From Watersipora subatra (taxonomy: Eukaryota > Bryozoa > Gymnolaemata > Cheilostomatida > Watersiporidae): 64,000 nucleotides of DNA. A model generated the notes under the pieces. The model was not told the origin of the DNA. It saw nothing but the letters and a program-made list of their open reading frames with translations, and made no database searches. The translations under genes were made by a program, and so were the position numbers. Every line of letters starts with the position of its first letter. Within the stretch, counting starts at the first letter, position 1. Of the stretch, positions 35,793-49,400 are shown piece after piece. The DNA is taken from contig NC_088708.1 of assembly GCF_963576615.1 (NCBI RefSeq), positions 54,423,196-54,487,195 of the forward strand. Direction: 5' to 3'.

Positions 35793-38700
35793 ATGGATTG
35801 GAACATTAGAGTGTCTGCAGCCCTTCATCAAGGAGACCGAAAGTATATGGAAGATCAGTACGCAATTCACTATGAATGTGATAAAGAAACAGGGAAATTT
35901 CTCTACGTATATTTTGGAATATTTGATGGTCATGGAGGAGCTGATGCCGCCAAATATGCCAAAGCCAATCTACACAAAAACATAACAGCTAACATTTTAT
36001 TCTTTAGTAGTGATCCAAAGGATGTAATACGTTCTATTCAAGAAGGATTTTTAAAGACTCATGAGGATATGTGGAAAGAGATAGGTATGTTTCATATATT
36101 TTATGCTTGCCTAGCCAGGTCTGCAAATCAAATACAATTGCTTTAGACTTGACTTCAAATTAAGTTTTTTTGTGGATAAAAAGTAAGGTTTACCACTTCA
36201 AAGGTAAATGCTCAAATCATGATCTGGTATTTTTTTAAACTATAAGAAAAAAATATTGCATCCACTCTACTACTCCGGTTTGTTTACTACGATCTGAATT
36301 TCAACACGTTTTAGCTAATATCACCATCTATTAAGAATTTCGCTACTTGTTTCTCCATCATATCGTAGATAAACAAAGGAGTTAGCAAAGTACCTGCTCA
36401 GCGTTCCTGAATTTTTTGTTTCGATTAAAAGCCTGCTTTGTTGGTTGATACTCTTGTAGCCTACATGCTGTTCAACATTCGACCAGTCTTAGCGTTCAAC
36501 TTAAGATTTTTATAAGATGCAATTAAATTCTTATTACTGCTGAGTCTTCATCATGCTACACACGAGCTTTGCGTAGTAGAGGTTACATAACCAAAGAATC
36601 GTTTTAATACTGCGTAATCCATTTACAGCATAATACAAGTTAGTACATACGGTGTTACTATCAAGGCGGAACTTATTAACGTAGGCACGTTAAGTAATTG
36701 TGCTACAATAGACCCTACAATAAGCGTGATCAGCTTAATAAGCAGACGTAGCACATTGCTCACTAGATTACTATACCTACTGTGTGCTGTGCCGTGCTAT
36801 AGAGAATCAGCCAAACTTTAGATTCTTCACTATTTTGACACATAATTTGTAGGCCTACAGGCTTTACATTTTCATGATCTTCATGATTTTTCATTTTCTA
36901 TGTTCCTACTTATTGATTGTGGAAGTTCTATCGTCATGACTTCGGAATTAAAATTTTAAAAGTATTGCTGTAGTTTTCATGTTTAATCAGTGCATGACTG
37001 CTAGATCTTGTTTATTTATAAATAGCCTTCTGTTACAACAAGAAAGCTTGCAAGCCCCACGATGTTCATGACTTTTTCCAAACGCATTCTCTGGCTCCAG
37101 ATTCTCAAACATTAGTTTTATAAAATGAATGAATTTGAATGACAAGCATATATGATTTAGGTGAGGACTTGAGCTGTTATCTCCATGGAAACAATGAATC
37201 CCACCCCAAGCATCTATCTAGCTGATGCATTTCTAAGATATATTTGAATGTTGTAGTTTTTATTTGTGTTGTTATAGGTAGTTGGCCACCGACTGGGACA
37301 GGCTTGCCTAGCACAGCCGGCACAACAGCTAGTATAGTTTTTATTAAGGATTGTCACATCTACACAGGCCATGTGGGTGACAGCGGCATCTGTTCAGGCA
37401 TCCAATCTGAAGCCGGCGTTGGCAAGGGCAACTGGCTCTCTGAATATCTTACAGTGGTAAACCTCCGATAATCCTCACACTATTGTTTTTGCGTAGGCCT
37501 TGAACAACTTGGGTATTGGGAGCTATCAAAAATTTATTGAGAGATGAACCATCACCATGCCGAAAATGGCTGTCGTTACATGGGGTCATACCGGTTTGCC
37601 AGTAATCGGGTACACAGCATATGTGAAAGAAACCAGTGCACATTGTTGTTTGTAGGCTTTGAGGCGGTTTTGTAATCAAGTGTGAGAAACAAGATGTCCA
37701 GTTGCCAAAAGAAATTTATATTAAACTTGACACACTACATTATATTTGTAGAAAATAAGGCCAGGTGTTTCAATCAACCCATAATAGTTAGCCATTTTTT
37801 GTAAAACAAAAAGCTCATTTACACAGCTTTCTTAAGGTGTGATCCTGGCTTGCTCCTTACAAATAGTTTTTTCCTACTCGATGATTCCGCTAGTGTGCTG
37901 CTAATTGTAAAACTGGAAGATAGCAGTGCGACTGAATATACAGTCAAACTTCGGTATTCCATACAATTTTATATATTCACTTTGTTGTATGTTGGAGTGT
38001 AGATTCTTATAAGAATGCATTGTAATGCATTTAATATGATAAATTTTTCAAGTATTTATTAAAGCAAATACATTACGTAAAACTATGTAAAAATTCTATG
38101 TAACAAATCTGAATGATATGTAAGAAACTAGATAAATAAAGTAATTATTAATAAAAAATAGTTTTTATTGTCTATTTTTACATCTAAGTTGGGCAAATTA
38201 ATATGTAGGTTTAGCGAGGCAGAAGATGGGCGATGTGCAGATAAAGGTGGGGATAGAGATACCCAGAGTTAGTCTAGTTTAGACTAGGTGATCATTGTAA
38301 ATTAATGCTTACATGTTTTTAATTTTTTAAATTATATTTTTAATTATTACAACCACCCTCTCCAATTTCTTTTCTTTCTTTTCCTTGCATCTCTTTCTCA
38401 TGGTAACTACTTGATATTTCATAAATTCTACAAGTATTTGATCAGAAGATTTTGCTCAGGTTTTTTTTCTATTATTTGTTGTTTTTCAATTATACATAAA
38501 AGTATTGCCTTCCTTTTTTCATAACTATTACCTCTAATAGCAGTATTATATTCATATGGCTTATGAAGTACTGTTCAATATTTTTCGAGCCAACGGAATC
38601 AAACAATGTATATGAAGTGGAAGTATGTATCTGCTGATTTACAGAATTGCGTTTTGAAACCATTCAGACATCATCTGTTGGAAATTGCCTCGCATGACGA

Positions 38701-41700
38701 AAAAAATATTTGATCAAATCTTCACATATCAAAACCTTTGTAAGTCCTGCTGATGGAAAGCCAGGCTTCAGCTGTATTCACTGCGGTTGTAGCATGAGCC
38801 TTTTAGTGGTTATGTACATTTTCTAAAAAATACTTTCTCGTTATCCTTAGCTAATAACAATTACCTCTATAAGGTTTTGTGAGGTAAATACCATACTCTG
38901 TCTACGGCTTGCCATACTGTGTGTTATACCCATGAACAGCAGACTGACTCGGTCCATAATTTCCCAACAAACTTCTGTTAAATTGTTAACACCATTAAAA
39001 TGCGGTAGCGTGGTGCTACGACAGTGTCATGTCTTAGTTATACGACCTATTCACATTTCTCTGTATAACTAGTTTTTGTTTGTCCTGTCATTATTTGCTT
39101 GAAGATAAAAGCTCAGATACAAAGACCCGAAACATAGCTTGCTGTTCTCCATTGCTTCATTATAATACTAGTAGTAAGTACGCACTTATTGATATGGCAC
39201 TCCTAAAGGCTCTTGGCTCCTAGCTGTAGTAGCAAGCAGCTGGCCTTCAGGGCTCTACGGCTAGGTTTGACCCATTTATATCGACTACTGGACTTTGGCA
39301 ATCTTGGTATCAATGGGAAAATGCAGCTGCCAGTCAATTCTGTTCCATTCCTTGTACTTTTCTGTCTATCATTCTATTCATTCATCAAATACACTGTTTA
39401 CTAACACATACCCTATCTTTAATGGTTATGGTTCTAGCAGTTTGACAGTATTTATTAGACCATATATCCATACTTGCCAAGTCTCCCGGTTTGGTCAGGA
39501 CCCTCCAGGTTTTTAAGTCAAGTCTCCCTTTTTCACAAAATCTCCCGTTTTCCTCCAGTTTTTTCAATAAAAGTAGTGGTTCAATTTTTTTTACTTGTCG
39601 TTTCCCCTTTGTTTACTGGTTGTGAGCTTGTATCATCATACAAAGTTAGCAACAATGAAACAGATCGCTATTAAACCGTCTGCTTGCCATAAAACCTGGG
39701 CTATTTAGATTTAGCAACATTGATGTCTAACGATTTGCTCTACAGTTTTTCATCAATAAACAAAGATTATACATGGAGCTGTGACATATCATTGGCAAAC
39801 GACCATGACCTCACATTGATAGTAGAGTACATGAATATGAATAAAATCGTAGAAGGCCCTCCTATGTAAATACCAATGAAGAAAAAAAACTTCACAAAGA
39901 AATCTAGTCTTCAGATTCAACTACTATAGTTACCGTCATTCTCCCGCTTTTTTTTCTCAACTACTTGGCAAGTATGCATATAGCATAAGGAATATACCTT
40001 TAGTTTAGCATTATCACAGCTTTTGAAGTGAATTATGCAACCATAATAGTAATATTGACTATAATGAGAGCCGAGCCACGGTTAAAGGTTGGGAAAAAAC
40101 TGCATCATGTGAGATTTGAACTCGCAATATTAAATTTAGTAGACCGGGACTCCAATACCTGCGCCAATCAACAGCTTCCAGACACATTGAAATAATTGTG
40201 CAGGTAGTTATGCCACTAGCAATAATATGGAGAACCAGTGCATTTTACATTGTGGAAGGAGCTTGTTGTTTTTTTAATTCTTTTTCTTAATAGATTCTTC
40301 ATCGTCACTGTGGCACCTGGATATCGGGGATTCTGTTTTTAGAAATGTTACTAAATAATCATTTTTGTGAGAATGCCAGCTCTTCGCAGGGCCATCATGT
40401 GTTAAAACGAACAACCTCCCTGTACAGAGTTATATTATGTAGACATATGTAAGCTGATGTAGCCACACATATTAATAAGCTTTTGAGCTTTTTACGGCAT
40501 GTCACATTAACTCTCCTATCTTAGTCGGCGAAGTATTCTGAGCCTAGTAGTAATTACTATCTTGTGCATGTATATGTTTTCACTGTGGATTTGAAAGGAT
40601 TCAAGAATATTATGAATCACCTAGAACAAAAGATAAACAGAACTAAATATAGTGGAAAAGCTTGGTGACAGGCAAATCAACTATGAATCCATCATGGTCC
40701 TATTCGTTAGCAATTCACAGCCTTTCCTTTTCAAACTTTGGTTCATCTTCATCCGCCTGTATCATCCATTTGTCAGTTGTCAAAACTGTTCCCTATTCAC
40801 AAACAAGTCTGATATACCTTCAATAGAAAATGGCCTTTTCAATACCCAAATTGAAGAGTTGTTTCCCAGCATTAAAAGCATTTGGTTTTGTAACTATAAT
40901 TTTACACCGAGGTGACTGACTCCTATTCCTGCACCAGCATTATGTAATCATTCTGCAAGCAGAATTATGTAATCATGTATTGCCTCATGATTGCTCATTA
41001 TAGATTTATCTATTCATCCAGAAAGGGAAATTTCCACTACATAGTATTTTCTGAGGCGTGGCTTAGTCAAAGCCAGTAGAGTAGGAATATGAAGAAAGAT
41101 CGCTTAAAGCCTGGTTTCCATATGACAGCACAATGATCGTGCGCTGCGTAATGATCGTGCGCAACGCATTGCGTCGGATGCGATGCAGTGTTTCCATAGC
41201 GCGCGCGTAGGCGTCATGCTTTTAGGAAAATGTGGGGTTTTCCAGCTAAACGTTTTCGCTTTCGTCATTTCCGATTTACTCTTTCGTATGGGAGACAGAA
41301 TTCTTCGCGATATAAACATCATGGTGACACGCAGGCGGAGGCTTCTACTTTTGCTGTACCTCAGGAGAAGGATGCGCCGTAAAATCAACGCACTCAGAAG
41401 AATGCCCAGGAAACATGCATTTTGGATACGTGGTTCACTCAAAAAAAGGAAACAGCTTGGCCAGTACCATACTCTTTTTAAAGAGTTGAAGGAAGGAGAT
41501 CGGGAAACCTTTTTCAGGTGAGTTGCGTGCGTCAGTACGTGTGTGTGTTTTCTTCTTTTTCATACACGCACGTGATAATAATGATAACGGTAATAATAAC
41601 ATTATTAATGCTGACGTACATACATACTCTAGTATCAGTTAAAAATCTGCGATGTGTTTATTGTTGCTTATCATCGTTGCTCAATTTGAAGATATATGAG

Positions 41701-43379
41701 GATGACACCTGAGCGATTTGACCACCTGCTCAGCTGTGTCTCACCATATATGAAAGCAAGATTCTGCCGGAGTCGTGAAGTTATCTCCCACGAGGAACGC
41801 TTAGCAATTACACTTCGATACCTTGCAACTGGTAAGCTGGAACATGATGCCTTTGATGTATTTGTATTTTATATTTATGTATTTTACTGCTGCCTAACAG
41901 ACTACAATCGACAAATCTCGGCCATTCATTGTTATACACTTAAAAACATGCTTATCCTGTCTTATTCAATTAATTGTGTTAAAGATAATTGATTACGTTT
42001 AGGGCAATGGTATTTGTTGTTGCAGGAGATTCTCAGCAGTCTCAAAGCTTCAACTTCAGAGTTGGACGCGCAACAATTTGCAAGATCGTTCGTGAAGTCT
42101 GTCAGGCTCTGTGGGACTCTTTGAAAGATCGCTATCTAAAGGAACCACAGAGCAGAGAGGACTTTACACTGATTGGAGACAAATTCACTTCTGAATGGAA
42201 TATGCCAAACGTTATAGGAGCATTGGATGGGAAACATGTGGCTATTGAATGTCCTAGTGGAGGTGGCTCATTATATTACAACTATAAACATTTTCATTCC
42301 ACTGTTCTTATGGCTGTCTGTGATGCCGATTATCGCTTCTTAAGTGTGAGCATCGGTAGTTATGGCAGCGAGAATGATGCTGGAATTTTTAAACACTCAT
42401 CATTTATACGAAAGTTTGACCATGGAGTACATGATCTTCCTCCACCCACACAGCATGGTCAGTTCTCTATCCCATACTATTTGGTTGGAGATGAAATATT
42501 TCCACTTACCAATTGGCTCATGAAGCCATGGCCAGGCAAAAATCTGAGCCAAGAGCAACAAGTGTTTAATTATAGACTCTCAAGAAGTAGAAGAACGATA
42601 GAGAATACATTTGGAATACTGTGTGCACGATGGCGTATATTCCGCCGGCCAATCCGTGCAAAATTGGATTTGGTAGACCTGATTGTCCAGGCTTGTGTTT
42701 GCCTCCATAACTACCTGATGCTCACCGATAATGCTAGCTACAAGCCAACAGGCTTTGTTGATAGCTACAGCGATACGGGCGACTTGATCGAAGGCGATTG
42801 GAGAAAAGAAGTAACAGAGGGTGGTGGTGCCTTAGGCAGACTCAGACCACGACCCCTCAATCATACATATACTGCAAAGGAGATCAGGGAATGCCTCACA
42901 AGATATGTCAACTCGCCAGAAGCAGCACTTCCATGGCAAGTACAGCTTGTCACAAGCACTGGGAAGCGGCAACATGGTGATACTGTGCAATGAGTTCACA
43001 TTTCTTGTTCACTTAATTCAATCTGTGTGTCAAGTTATTTTTTATTCTATGTTTTTGAACTGTCATGTGACACTATATTATGATGTAAAACAAGTTGAAA
43101 CAATACACCACAATGAATTCATCACAATACATGAAGTCACCACAATCAGACTAACTCTATTAGGATGTATATACATATTTATATATATGTGTGTGTGTAT
43201 ATATATATAAGCGTGTGTGTATATACATATGTGTATATATATATGTATAATAGATATATGTATATATAGATATATGTATATATAGATATATGTATATATA
43301 GATATATGTATATATAGATATATGTATATATAGATATATGTATATATAGATATATGTATATATATATAGATATATGTAC

Positions 43380-43418
<39 letters not shown>

Positions 43419-46400
43419 TATACATATATATATATATTTATACATATATATGTACATATATATTTATATGTATAAATATATATATGTATAAATATATATA
43501 TATAGTTATATGTACATACATACATATCTACACATATGTATATTATCACACATAAACATTATATAGAAGCTCTAATATTATATATGCTTCTAAAGCATTT
43601 GCATGAACTGGCTAGTTTCTCCACTCCACTGCTGCTGCTCTTGCTGTTGGTACGCAGGCTCCGCAAACTCAGCGTCATCCAAAATCCTCATGATGTCGAG
43701 TTGTGCTCGGCTTTTCACCCGTCCTTTGAGACGTCGAAGCTTTGGCACAATGCTCATAGCAAATAGTTTATCCTCATCTTCCTCTTCTGGTTTTTCAAGA
43801 GCTTTCAGGATTTGTTTATCGATCTACAACAATGAACCTCAAATAATACATAAGAAACATAAATAAATAATAAACATATAAAATAAATAAGAAACATAGA
43901 TGAATGAGTACAATTTAGCAGTAACAGATATTTCAATATGGACTACCTCATCTGCCTCACTCTCCAACTTGCTAGCCTTCGACCATGGTCGTTTTCTAGA
44001 AGAGGTATATTTAGGTTTAGCAACTGGACCAGATGACGGAACAGTTGATGGAGCTGATGGTGAAACAGGTGATGGAGCTGGAGATGGAGCAGATGATGGA
44101 CCGGGTGATGGAGCAGATGATGGAACGGGTGATGAAGCAGAGGATGGGTCAGGGGATAGAATAGGTGGAGCAGATGACTCAGATTGCGCCGATGTCACAA
44201 CTCCTCTTTGTTTGATGTGCGTGAAGAGCCATCGATATTGCTCATATTCAGAGTCTTCACATATAATGTCTTTTAGTCCAGACCCAGAAGGCCCTGCTCT
44301 TGCTCTGACATATCTATGGAAAAGAAAATAGTAACAAGTGACCACAACCATACTTCAAATACATATACTTTTATTTTACTACATTCACTAACTCACTTAG
44401 CTGATTCACTTCCCTACCGTACGTGAACGCATTATTTATTATTAGTATTACCAAATAATAATACATATACATAAGTGAAAATGAAACTAATTATTTTGGA
44501 TCATTGTCACGCTTTTTTCGCATCGATTTTGTTGTCAACAATTCCTAGTAATCACCCAGCATGCCCTGTGCTAGTGTCAACATGTTAGAGTTCATGTCAT
44601 CATCTTTCACTACGAAATTTTATTAATTTTTTTGGTCTCACCTTCCAATCCTCGTTCGGAACGAACGATAGCATTTCTGGCACATTGCCACCGATGATTT
44701 CATTCTCTCTGCCACCTGATTCCACGCATTTAATTTAAGTCTCTGGTTTCGAAAGCACTGGCTAGATTTATCATATATAGCCGGATATTCTTGAATTATT
44801 GAGAGCAGTTCAGATGTATTCATTACTGCCCCGCTTTCCTCTCCAATGTCTACGTTTTCCTTCTCCATTTTTACTGCTGCGTATTCCACTACGCTGATTT
44901 CTCGAAACCAATATTTCGAGACCGTTTGCATTGTGGGATAGGTTGAAAAGGTCGCGCGGTGTATTGTGGGATATCTCATCGCACGCACCCATCGCAAGGA
45001 TCCATTCTGTTGGATCTTTGCGATCAGCGTACGCACGTCGCGCGACCGTCGCGCGTTGACGTTTCCATATCACAACTGGCCTACGCACGACGTCGTGCGC
45101 CTTGTTGCGAGCCTTGCGATGGCATATGGAAACCAGGCTTAAGAAAGATTGCTACTTTTCAGTGCTTGCGATTCGTAAAACCATGTGTACGTGGCAAGGT
45201 GTACATATATCAATATTATCACAAAACCATTGACAAGGGCAGATGATTGAGATGCTCACCATCTTGGCCCATCAGTAAATGTTTGTTCATTGTTATTTTG
45301 TTATCTATTGATTTCTGGGTATTAAAGAAGGTACGCTACCAACAAAATCTTTGTGTTTTTGCAATTTTTATTTGTTAAGCAATTTTTTCCATTAAAAAAA
45401 TCGTTTTTAATCGATCACCAGCTTGCTAATGGGTAGTCATGTCGGACAACAACAAACTACAGATTTCGCTGTGTAAGCCAACCGAAAATTTTACCTGATT
45501 AGATATGTATCATTACTACTCCATTTTGTTTATCCGATGATTTTAAGTTGTTGTTAAAATGAAGCTAATAGTAGTCATACACAGTTCCTACTACCGCTGT
45601 CTTGCGAGTACGTACTGTTATTGACCCCAAATTTCCAAGGGTCCACATCGCAAAAGACTAAGTCCACGTGCCCGCTGTCTATAATTATCATGAACGATGT
45701 TGTAATCAACTGTAATATCAAAATCAGTGAAATTTACTATGATTGAATTGGAATTTTTTTATCAAATTCGCTTTAATATCATCAGTATTATACACACCAC
45801 GCTTATTTTAGCTGAATAGTAATAGAAGTCTGAGAATAGTGACTGTTTAAATTTTTGTTATGTGGACATATGTGAGCGACTGCTTAGATGGCAATAGAAG
45901 CACATAGTCAGCAGCATTCGAACACGTTACGACGTAAAACGCTGAAACTTGAGGTTCAAATCTAAATTTAATTTTGGCTCAAGTCAAAATATGAATGTCT
46001 TCACTTTTTGTCTGACACCTGCTTTAACATAAGGTTGAAAGTTTAAGATTTTTCACTGTTTATTTCTGTCGTGTAGGTCTTAAAATGTCACTGTCATAAG
46101 TTTGTAGGCTAACACATTCCCACTACTAATAATTCCCTGTATCGTAAGTAGTTGCGGATAGTGCTGAATTCATTCAATTCCAGACAAGCTTTTCCCAACC
46201 AGCCTGTCACAGAATGCATGTAGTAGCTGTTAATATTGTTGCTTGAACTGTTCTATGCAAGTTAAAGTGACAGTTGCATCTCAGTTGAATTTTTTTGAGC
46301 ACTCCCGGAGTGCTGCCCAAAATTGCGTAACCATTTGAATTTTTAGTATTTATTTCACTGATGTCCATACCCTAGGACACTTATATTTCGCTAGTATTTA

Positions 46401-49400
46401 GTTTCGGGAGTAGCATACAGAGTAAAATTTCGCTGCAACTTAATTTCGCAGCTCTGATGAGTGCGAAAATATAGTGGTGTGAAAATATATGCAGTGGAAC
46501 AAACATAATTAGATTCCTCAGGTTCGGTTCAGCAGTAAAAAAAAAATTACCCAATTTGGGACTAGTTTGTAATTGTAAACCATAGGTAGAATTGTGTCAC
46601 CGGGATCGATAATGCAATTTGATCGCTTGCCGCCATTTGTTTCTTGGACTATCAGTGAACAAAGCTATTTAATTCAGCGTTTTCGCTCGTTTGTTATGAT
46701 AGTTTAATTCCGGTCATGAAATTTTTGCGAGAGAACAACTCCGCGAAAACGCGAAAGTTAGATGAGGCGAATACATAAGTGTCCTAGGGTATCTTATATC
46801 CATCTGAACAGGTCAATGCTATTCTTTGTAGGACCATAAGCCTGATTCTCCGGCTGAGAAGAGACGGATTGAGAAGATGGGAGGCAAGGTGATACCAAAG
46901 GCGGGGGTACCGAGGGTTGTATGGCAGCGACCAAGAGAGAAGGGACCAGTGAGTCGACCCGACCAGATTGACCACATACCATTTCTCGCTGTTGGTCGAT
47001 CTCTCGGTAAGTACTTGGTAGTGGGTTTAAATATTAGATTCGGGGAAACAGTCAACATGATTCTGTTTAGCAAATTATTGAGAAACGGAATATGACTGGA
47101 AATATAGGAAGACTAGCTATCAGTTTCAAAATGTGATATTTTTATCTGGATTTCTCTCTCGTATGCTTAGTAATGCAAATAGAGGGATATGCCTTTTGTG
47201 TTCAGCATCAAACTGCCCATCTGCTGCTAGCTATCACAGGCCTGCAACCCACCCATTCGCACAACAGTGTAACACTAAACGGATGTCTTCATAATAATTA
47301 GTGACATCCGTTGCTCACCTCTCTTTGTTCCTCGCTCTTTGTCGAGATAGCCGCTCTTTGTGTCTTCCTTCTGCCTATACTAAAGCCATCATGTTCCATT
47401 TGCTGTATTTGTTAGATAGACAAGTCGAGAGATATGCATTGAAGTGTCTAAACTAGTCATCCAACTTTACAGACTGTGTAGAGCAGTCTTCTTCTTGGTT
47501 TGAAGGTTAATACCAGATACACAATCACTATGTTTCCATGGTGCGCAGTACTGCGAATTAGCCCCCTCCGAAGTCGAGGGGATTGTACGTTTCCATGCTG
47601 CGCAGTGGTTTTCAGCAAATACCGCAAATTAGCCAGAGAAGAGAAATTGTATAAATCGAATCGCCTGATGGAGAAATAGAATCGATCACGGATACCGAAC
47701 GTCATAAACAGTCTTTTTTATTACTCTGTCGTCATTATACTTTTATTTACAATACACATTCACAAGGTTTTACAAACCTTAACACACGTTTTACATAGTA
47801 ATATATTTTTAATAAGTATTTTTAAGTAATATATTATTTAAACGTTAATTTAGGACTTGCCACCTATTTTTCGAAGTGTTGGCATCGATAACAAAGTCCA
47901 GGAAAGTAATCACCTCATCATCCTCGTGAATGCAGACTATAATTAAATTTATGTGAAAGAAGATCGGAAGAATAGTGAAAAAACAAGATTAGCAGGACAA
48001 CCTTTGTACTAGTTTATGACCATCGAAAAATCTGTCTCCACGGCATGAGGGCTATGCGCAGCCACTGCGCAGTCGCTGTTTCCTTGCTGCGAATTTGCAC
48101 TGGCTTCGCACTGATCAGTGCGCAGTGATTTCAGTGCGAAGACGCCGTTTCCATGATTCGGAGATAGCGCAACTCCGAAGCACTGCGCATCATGGAAACA
48201 TAGTGAATATCTCTTGTAAAATCAAATATGTTTATCCAGACAACCCTTGTTTGTTCATACTAATACAGACTGGGCCATGTCCGGACATTAAAAATTGAGA
48301 CTATACTGCATATTAGACGGCCTATATTGTCTCACACCTACTTCCAGGATACAATACAATATGCGTATGTAGTATACTGTGAGAGAGTAAATATGGTTAT
48401 ACCTGCAATAGGGTACAGTATAATATTAATTACAGTAATAATAACAAACAGAAATTACAGTACATCACTCTGGTAGGAAACCCTTTTGGACGCGTTGTTT
48501 GCGTCGTTGAAGTCCAAAGAAGCCGAGTCGACTCTATAATGTGACTAATTTTTGTTGTAAAGATAAAGCTCATCTCTGAGTAGAGGAGCAAATATCATAG
48601 ATTATATTCATAGAATATAATTGAGGGCAAATGCTAAAAACTTACTTCAACTAGACTGATCAATTGTAGCCGATGTACCACCCAAGTAGTTGCTTTCATA
48701 TGACTCGATGATTAATAGTAAAGGTTGACTTGCAACAAAATTAACATTACAGTTATTTGATATGAAAAGATTCACCATGTCTTACTCTGTTGTGTTGTAG
48801 GTGAAAAATATGTGGAAATGTGATTACAAGCTCTTAAAAGCTCAACAACGAACAGTTAATCGCAGCCACACGAGACCGCCGTAGTTTGGATTCTCTTTCC
48901 AAAACGACTCAAATGTTACGTAGCTGTGGTAGATGGTTTCTGTTTACACTTTCATGCAACCCTATTCGTCGAAATATTTTCACAAAATATACTTCACGCA
49001 TTCAATAAAACCATGTTTATTGTTCTTACGCGTCTGTTTTATCGTCATTGTAATGCTGTCACTTTTAGCACTGATATCTTATAACTTACCATAAAAATTC
49101 GTTTAATTTTTTAGCCTTAGCTTGAAGAAGTACATAACATTGTCTGATAATCATGACGAGCCTGTTGGTCATTTGTGATAATCGAAAAGTGCTGCAGAAA
49201 TTATTTGCGATGTATTGGGTCCAGGCTTGGGGCCACTAGTGAGTATTGAGCGCACTGCACTATTGGCTGGCTAGACGACAGTAAGGTGCACTAGGCACTG
49301 CACTAGCACTAGTGCATGGCATAGTAATAATATAAAATGCACTAGGTACTGCACTAGCAGAAATTCTTGTGCACTAGGCAATGCACTAGCACTAGTGCAT

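Larger units (their letters stand above)
41108..45139. mobile_element. PIF/Harbinger transposon, apparently intact (4032 bp)
   Basis: Perfect 17-bp inverted ends (AGCCTGGTTTCCATATG and its complement) are flanked by TAA at 41105-41107 and 45140-45142, the 3-bp target duplication of PIF/Harbinger. Subterminal regions are strikingly GC- and CpG-rich (GATCGTGCGC, GCGCGCGCG, CGACGTCGTGCGC). It carries two convergent genes: a transposase on + and a MADF-BESS protein on -, both open across consistent introns. Perfect ends and intact frames suggest a young, perhaps mobile, copy. It is inserted in PPM1D intron 2 and would add a reverse-strand promoter there. Confidence 0.95.

Noticed and set aside
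43078-43425. IYIYIYI-type frames on the minus strand
   Set aside because: Translation of a TA/TATATG microsatellite between the two Harbinger genes.
43900-44331. Plus-strand GDGADDG-repeat frame
   Set aside because: Antisense shadow of the Ser/Pro linker of the MADF-BESS gene, whose splice phases and domains support the minus strand.
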